Shown one piece after another: positions 59,684 through 64,000 of a stretch of 64,000 bases of DNA. This DNA is from Dentipellis sp. KUC8613. Taxonomy: Eukaryota > Basidiomycota > Agaricomycetes > Russulales > Hericiaceae. Location: the NCBI GenBank assembly GCA_002286715.1, contig NSJX01000075.1:18942-82941 (forward strand), in the 5' to 3' direction. How positions within the stretch are numbered: the stretch's first letter is position 1; every line of letters starts with the position of its first letter. Below the pieces are notes generated by a model. The model made no database searches. It was not told where the DNA came from and was given only the letters and a program-made list of their open reading frames with translations. Made by a program: the position numbers and the translations under genes.

Positions 59684-62600
59684 CTAGATAGCTGGGAAAC
59701 GTCCAGTCTCGTGCACATATTGGAATAAATGATCGAAGAGAGATGACTCCGTCAATAGTGAGGGGATGCATAGCGCACGCCTGCCAATCGTTCGCCCCAA
59801 ACGACGGCGGCTGTCCCCGTACGCCGGACACAGGAGGAGGAAATGCTGAACTGTCTCGTCGCGCTGCCCACACGCGGGACAAGTTGGTGATGGTTCGACT
59901 CCTATGGTGTGAAGGTGTTTGTTGAGAGGTGCGTGTCCGGATCGTAGGTAGAGGAGGAGGGAGAGGTGACGGCGGGGGAGGGATGCAGTGGATTTGCGGA
60001 AGTCGTTCGACGGTGCCCGGCCGTCTATCCTTCGCAATTTCCGCCCGGCATGAGTCTCTTCGAACATGGTGCGTGACTGTTGCTTCAGTTTCTCCGCGAA
60101 CATCTGTTTGGCCGTCGACTTGCTGATCGGTAGTCGTCCTCGTAGCGCTTGAGGTAGGTCTCGCAAGCGTGATTGCTCGCCTTCTGGGTTCGCCGCCTCC
60201 TTTGCTTCCTCGTCGCTCATCTCGTTCCCCCTAATTCCCATGTGCCCTGGCACCCATCGCAATCCGAACCTCAACTCTTCTCTTTCCGTCTGGAGATCGT
60301 CGATGGCTTGATGTACTTTGTCAACGAGGTATGAGCCCGCGGCGCCCTTAGCGTGTGCTGTGGCTTGTAGGGCGGCTTTGTTGTCAAGTCCGATGGATAT
60401 GTCTTGAATCTCGGGGTGTCGACGGATGAGTTGCGTCCCTAGAATGATCCCTGCGACTTCTGCCTCAAATACAGTATGTTCAGATCGTAATCCCAGATGT
60501 TTTCGTAGAGAGTCAATGCGTATACCCTTGTGGAGCAGTACTGCTGCTGCTCCTATGCCTCCCTTGTATCCTGATCCGTCCGAGTATATTTGGTAGTGAT
60601 CTCGGTTTTCTTCGTCCTCTCGTTTGGCGAGGTCTTTGTTGCGGGCGATTGTCACTGGGAATTGGCGGTGCCAGTGCGGGTCGTGGCGGATAGCGCTGAT
60701 CTTCTCGAACTGGCTTGGGTTGATCTTGTATGCGTGCATGAGTCGGTGAAGGGGAGATTTGCTGGACTTGGCGAAGTTGTCGTCGGCGGTGGCTTGTGCA
60801 TGCGCGTGTAAGGGGTGAGTGGCTGGGAGGGTGGCGATGCGAATGGCCTCCGCGTGGCATAGCTTGTCTACTAGGAGCGAGAAGGGTAATAGGTCAGCGT
60901 GCGCGTCCACGATCTCGTTAGCTGTACTTCGCATGGCTGCCGTGATGTATAGACCAGCGATCCGCTGGATTCGGCCTAATTTGGTGATGATGGTCTTGGA
61001 TCCTCTCATACCGCTACTTGGGGGAATCAGGAATATACTAGCACCATATAATATCTTGGGTATGACGGCGCTGATGTAGAAGCATCGCATGTGTTTGCCC
61101 GCTATACCTGTTGACGGTTTGGCGACTCGGCGGAATTGTTCGACCCACTTGGTGCCCTTCTCCAATGCGTGAGCCGCATGTTCTAAAAACTTCAGGGCCT
61201 GGTCAAAATATAGACCTAAGAACTTGTGGAGGTCAGTGGGTTTAATCTCGATGCCGCGCAGCTCTATACTGGGTCGGGGCAGAGGCAAGAGCTCGAATGT
61301 TTTCACGGAATACTTTCCCTTCACCGCCTTGCGCGGCGCGTTGCGACGGACCGCGACTTTCCTTTTCTTGTTTGTGAAACCCATGAGTGCGAACTTGTCG
61401 ACTGCAAACTCACACATGTGTGAGTCCGCCCACTCGAATGCACCTCCTGGTCGCTCCATCATGTCTTGTAGTTTGGCGGCGGCCTCCTCCATCGTGTCTG
61501 CAACTGCGACATATGCTGTGTCGTCGACGAATGCGACGCCGTACTCTTCGTTGTGAATCTGTGGGATGTCTAATAAGTCTGCATTGTAGAATTGAAACCA
61601 AATCCCTGATGATGGGCATCCCTGGTCCGTCCCGCACGGTAACTCGAATAAAACCGGATCGGTGCCGTCGAATGTTAAAAGCGTTTTGCGTCCTTTGAGT
61701 TTGTGGTGCGCCCACTTTGCGTACTCTACTGGCACGCCTCTTTTTCGTAGGTCGTGAACCAGGCGATCGGCATTGATGCTGGGAAAGGCGCCCTTGATGT
61801 CGAGGAAGAGAATGCATGCCGCGCGTCCTGCGGCTACTGCGTCTTTGACTATCTTGGTGACGAGGTGCACGGAATCAGTAGCGCTTCTTCCTGCGCGGCA
61901 GCCGAAGTGGTTCTCTGGGAGGAGGTTATAAATTTCAGCTTTCTGCATAAGCTCGTCAGCTATACACGAAGAGAGGATTTTGCTTATCGTGCGTATGAGC
62001 GCGATTGGTCGGTATGCTCCGGGTAATGAGTAGTCGCTCTTGCCTGGTTTGCGCAAGACGACTGTGGTAGAGTCTTTCCATTCTGATGGGTAAAGGTTGA
62101 GCGCGAACGTCGCTCGGTAAAGCGGTCCGAGGTATGGGACCAAGTCGTCGCTGCATTCCTTGTAGACAGCGTTGGGAATGCCGTCGTCGCCCGCTGCCTT
62201 GTATGGTGATAACTTTTTGATGGCTCGTAGAATTTGTTTGTCGGTGACGAGCTCGAATTTGAACGCGGGGTCGGGGTACACTGCCTCGTCAAATTCTTGA
62301 TGTTGGCTGTTATTCTGTGGGAAGAAGCTGTTGAAAAGGGTGTTAGCTTTCTCTTCGTCAGTAGTCGCAATGTTAGTTGTGCCATCTGACTGTTTTGTGT
62401 GAAGAGCGGGTATTTTAGTCTTACCGCCATCTGTCGGTCCCCGGGAGATAAAGCGGTGAGCCTGCCAGACATTTGTTTCGTCTATGGTCTCGAGCCACTC
62501 TTCCCAGAACTCCTTCTTAGCGCGTTCGATTTCATCGGCATATTGGCGCCGCTTGCAGCGATATTGCTCATGGACGGGGTCGTTGGCTCGGTCTCGAGCG

Positions 62601-62815
62601 CGATATGCGCGACAGGCGAGTTGTTTTGTCTCTTGTTTTAGTTGAGTCAGATTGTGCGTCCACCATCTCTTGGCGTACGGGGTAGGTTGCATGATCGGTA
62701 CGGCCTGCTGGACTGCGGCGTCGATTGCCGTCTTGAGGTGATGTAGGACCTGATAGAATTCGGGGGTGTCAGTACTAGTGGGGAGTGGGCCGGCAAGCGG
62801 CAGGGTCTGATTCAT
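59684..62815 (-). CDS. LINE ORF2 product: reverse transcriptase, RNase H, zinc finger
   Basis: One frame of 1,043 residues from ATG 62815 to TAG 59684. The first 200 residues carry the region usually found after the endonuclease (AKRWWTHNLTQLKQE). The reverse transcriptase includes YKAAGDDGIPN, YRPIALIRTISKI, LFLDIKGAFPSI, GTDQGCPSSG and the catalytic FVDD near residue 430. RNase H begins near residue 740 with YSDGSGYKGG, then FEAEVAG and LDNKAAL, giving the usual D-E-D set, and ends near WVPGHMGIRGNE. A C-terminal CPACGQRDETVQHFLLLCP finger lies around residue 980. It copies its own RNA into DNA at a target nick. Without an endonuclease this copy could not nick DNA by itself. Confidence 0.95.
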   Translation of the reverse strand: MNQTLPLAGPLPTSTDTPEFYQVLHHLKTAIDAAVQQAVPIMQPTPYAKRWWTHNLTQLKQETKQLACRAYRARDRANDPVHEQYRCKRRQYADEIERAKKEFWEEWLETIDETNVWQAHRFISRGPTDGGKTKIPALHTKQSDGTTNIATTDEEKANTLFNSFFPQNNSQHQEFDEAVYPDPAFKFELVTDKQILRAIKKLSPYKAAGDDGIPNAVYKECSDDLVPYLGPLYRATFALNLYPSEWKDSTTVVLRKPGKSDYSLPGAYRPIALIRTISKILSSCIADELMQKAEIYNLLPENHFGCRAGRSATDSVHLVTKIVKDAVAAGRAACILFLDIKGAFPSINADRLVHDLRKRGVPVEYAKWAHHKLKGRKTLLTFDGTDPVLFELPCGTDQGCPSSGIWFQFYNADLLDIPQIHNEEYGVAFVDDTAYVAVADTMEEAAAKLQDMMERPGGAFEWADSHMCEFAVDKFALMGFTNKKRKVAVRRNAPRKAVKGKYSVKTFELLPLPRPSIELRGIEIKPTDLHKFLGLYFDQALKFLEHAAHALEKGTKWVEQFRRVAKPSTGIAGKHMRCFYISAVIPKILYGASIFLIPPSSGMRGSKTIITKLGRIQRIAGLYITAAMRSTANEIVDAHADLLPFSLLVDKLCHAEAIRIATLPATHPLHAHAQATADDNFAKSSKSPLHRLMHAYKINPSQFEKISAIRHDPHWHRQFPVTIARNKDLAKREDEENRDHYQIYSDGSGYKGGIGAAAVLLHKGIRIDSLRKHLGLRSEHTVFEAEVAGIILGTQLIRRHPEIQDISIGLDNKAALQATAHAKGAAGSYLVDKVHQAIDDLQTEREELRFGLRWVPGHMGIRGNEMSDEEAKEAANPEGEQSRLRDLPQALRGRLPISKSTAKQMFAEKLKQQSRTMFEETHAGRKLRRIDGRAPSNDFRKSTASLPRRHLSLLLYLRSGHAPLNKHLHTIGVEPSPTCPACGQRDETVQHFLLLCPAYGDSRRRLGRTIGRRALCIPSLLTESSLFDHLFQYVHETGRFPAI

Positions 62816-63420
62816 CTTTTTTTGTCACTGTCTGAAACTATCAAATTCATATAAACTTGAACACAGAGTTTTATTTCTTATCATGATAAAATTAGGTTGC
62901 ACTTCATTTGATTTGACATGATTTACTGAGTCTACTCCTATATGACCTTTGCAAAATCTCCTGAATTTCACTTGATTTGATGTGAATAGATCTGAATTTC
63001 ATGTGAACCTATTGAATTTGATTCAGTGCTGTACATGATGTTTGTAGTATCACAATGCACAAGCATCTCATGAAGTAGTGGATAAGGCTGCCAGTTCAAA
63101 TATATATTGAGTCAGATGGCTGTTATGAGATATGATATGTTGCTATTGTTGCTGTATGTCCTCCCTACATTCTACAGACAAATTGCTCTATATATACATC
63201 TTAGCAACCCCAGCTGCCATACATCATGCCTAACTGAAGTAATGGAGCAACAGGAGAATCATGTAATTGATTCTGAGAGACCAGTAGTAGATATAATATT
63301 TACACCACTCTAGTTGTCCACTGCTCTGACTGATGATACCAGCAATATGATAATCTCCTACAAATAAAAACCTAGAATATGTATGGTGAGCATGAGGAGA
63401 TCATAGTAAGAAAAGGGACA
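62816..63420. other. AT-rich island with internal imperfect repeats
   Basis: Much richer in A+T than the rest of the window. Words such as TTGATTTGA, GAATTTCA and ATTTGATT recur between 62910 and 63025, some inverted. A TATATATA lies near 63190. It lies directly against the truncated end of the LINE. It may be part of another element (an LTR or MITE) into which the LINE jumped, but no ends were found. Confidence 0.4.
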
Positions 63421-64000
63421 ACACACCATAAGAGTGTACCATAGTCTGCGGGCAGTGGCAGACGAGGGCACACAATTGCGAGTGAGGAGGAGACGGCGCT
63501 ATTGGGACGGCGGCATGCACGTGTGTAGTGGCAGCGCGAGGCGGGTGAGGGCGGCGCGGAGACACTGGTGACCAAACCACACTGCGTGGGGATGTGTCGG
63601 TGTGTGACGGTGGCGCAAGAGCATGTAACGACGGCATAAGGGCGTGCAAAGGCACCGGCAGGGCGGGGACGGCTTCGCAGAGGTGCAAATCAGCGTCCAA
63701 GGGCGCCGCTATGGTGCTAGAGGGCATCAGTGGTTCGCGGGGCGCGTCGCTAGGGCGCAGGGTGTCGTCGTGGGGGGCGAGATATCATCGCGAATAAGCG
63801 AGACGGCGTCACGAAGACGCCACGCGCGGCACGTGGGATCTTCGCAAGAGGGTGTGCAACGGTGGCGCGCGACAGCATGTCGGTGGTGTGTGACGGCGTG
63901 TGACGGCGTCGCGAAGGGGGCGCGATGGCAGCCCAGGGGGGAGGCGGCGGCGCGGGGCGGCGGCGCGAGGGTGCGAGGCGTCGTCGTGAACGTGAACGAC
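63421..64000. other. GC-rich sequence at the right edge
   Basis: Short GTGTGACGGCGT-like repeats from 63600 to 63920. Open frames on both strands show no domain. No gene supported. Confidence 0.4.

Larger units (their letters stand above)
59331..62815 (-). mobile_element. LINE-type non-LTR retrotransposon, 5'-truncated (Tad/I-like)
   Basis: The element lies on the minus strand. It ends at 59331-59368 in 38 T on the plus strand, that is a poly(A) tail, preceded by a 315-base 3' UTR. The body is one open frame with reverse transcriptase, RNase H and a zinc finger. The apurinic endonuclease expected upstream is missing, and the sequence right of 62815 is AT-rich and unrelated, so the 5' end is lost. 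No clear target-site duplication was found (left flank CTATAGCTAC). The intact frame and long homogeneous tail point to a recent insertion. Confidence 0.85.

Overview
The window comes from a filamentous basidiomycete, most likely an Agaricomycete of the polypore type. Coding regions are cut by many 45-70 base GT-AG introns. The gene set is typical of such fungi: a multi-exon GMC oxidoreductase, a P450, a pepsin-type protease close to polyporopepsin, a large family of kinase-like proteins and giant sacsin-like genes. No prokaryotic operons, tRNA, rRNA or CRISPR array were seen. All gene models were read by eye from splice signals, frame continuity and comparison between paralogues in the window.

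Left part (1-11 kb): the 5' part of a UbiA-family prenyltransferase/terpene-cyclase-like gene runs off the left edge. It is followed by a secreted GMC oxidoreductase and a complete cytochrome P450. Together they look like the edge of an oxidised-terpenoid or aromatic metabolite cluster, though this is inference. A 870 bp element with terminal inverted repeats and a decayed kinase gene lie between UbiA and GMC. From 11 to 20 kb there is an array of kinase-like (PKL) genes of one Agaricomycete family: two apparently intact copies, one with a premature stop, one wreck and one older remnant on the other strand. A fifth full copy is at 42.9 kb. Most copies share a two-part promoter motif, CACGTG followed 8-12 bases later by TTGTTC(A/G)A or a close variant. 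An aspartic protease follows at 20-21.7 kb.

The centrepiece is a pair of giant paralogous genes, 22561-31244 (+) and 46470-55168 (-), facing each other across 15 kb. Each codes for roughly 2,650 residues: two successive sacsin-type units, each with an Hsp90-like (Bergerat) ATPase fold, and a C-terminal BTB domain. Both are open throughout and share intron positions. I know of no assigned function for this architecture. The simplest hypothesis is an Hsp90-like client-binding machine joined to a BTB adaptor that could recruit cullin-3.

Between the twins are a GC-rich block of decayed repeats (33-36 kb), a heterotrimeric G-protein alpha subunit (37-39 kb), low-complexity DNA, the fifth PKL kinase and an SRPK-like kinase with a presequence-like N-terminus. 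Right of the twins are a SAM-dependent methyltransferase (56-57.5 kb), a LINE retroelement on the minus strand with a 38-base A tail and no endonuclease domain (59.3-62.8 kb), and AT-rich then GC-rich anonymous sequence to the right edge.
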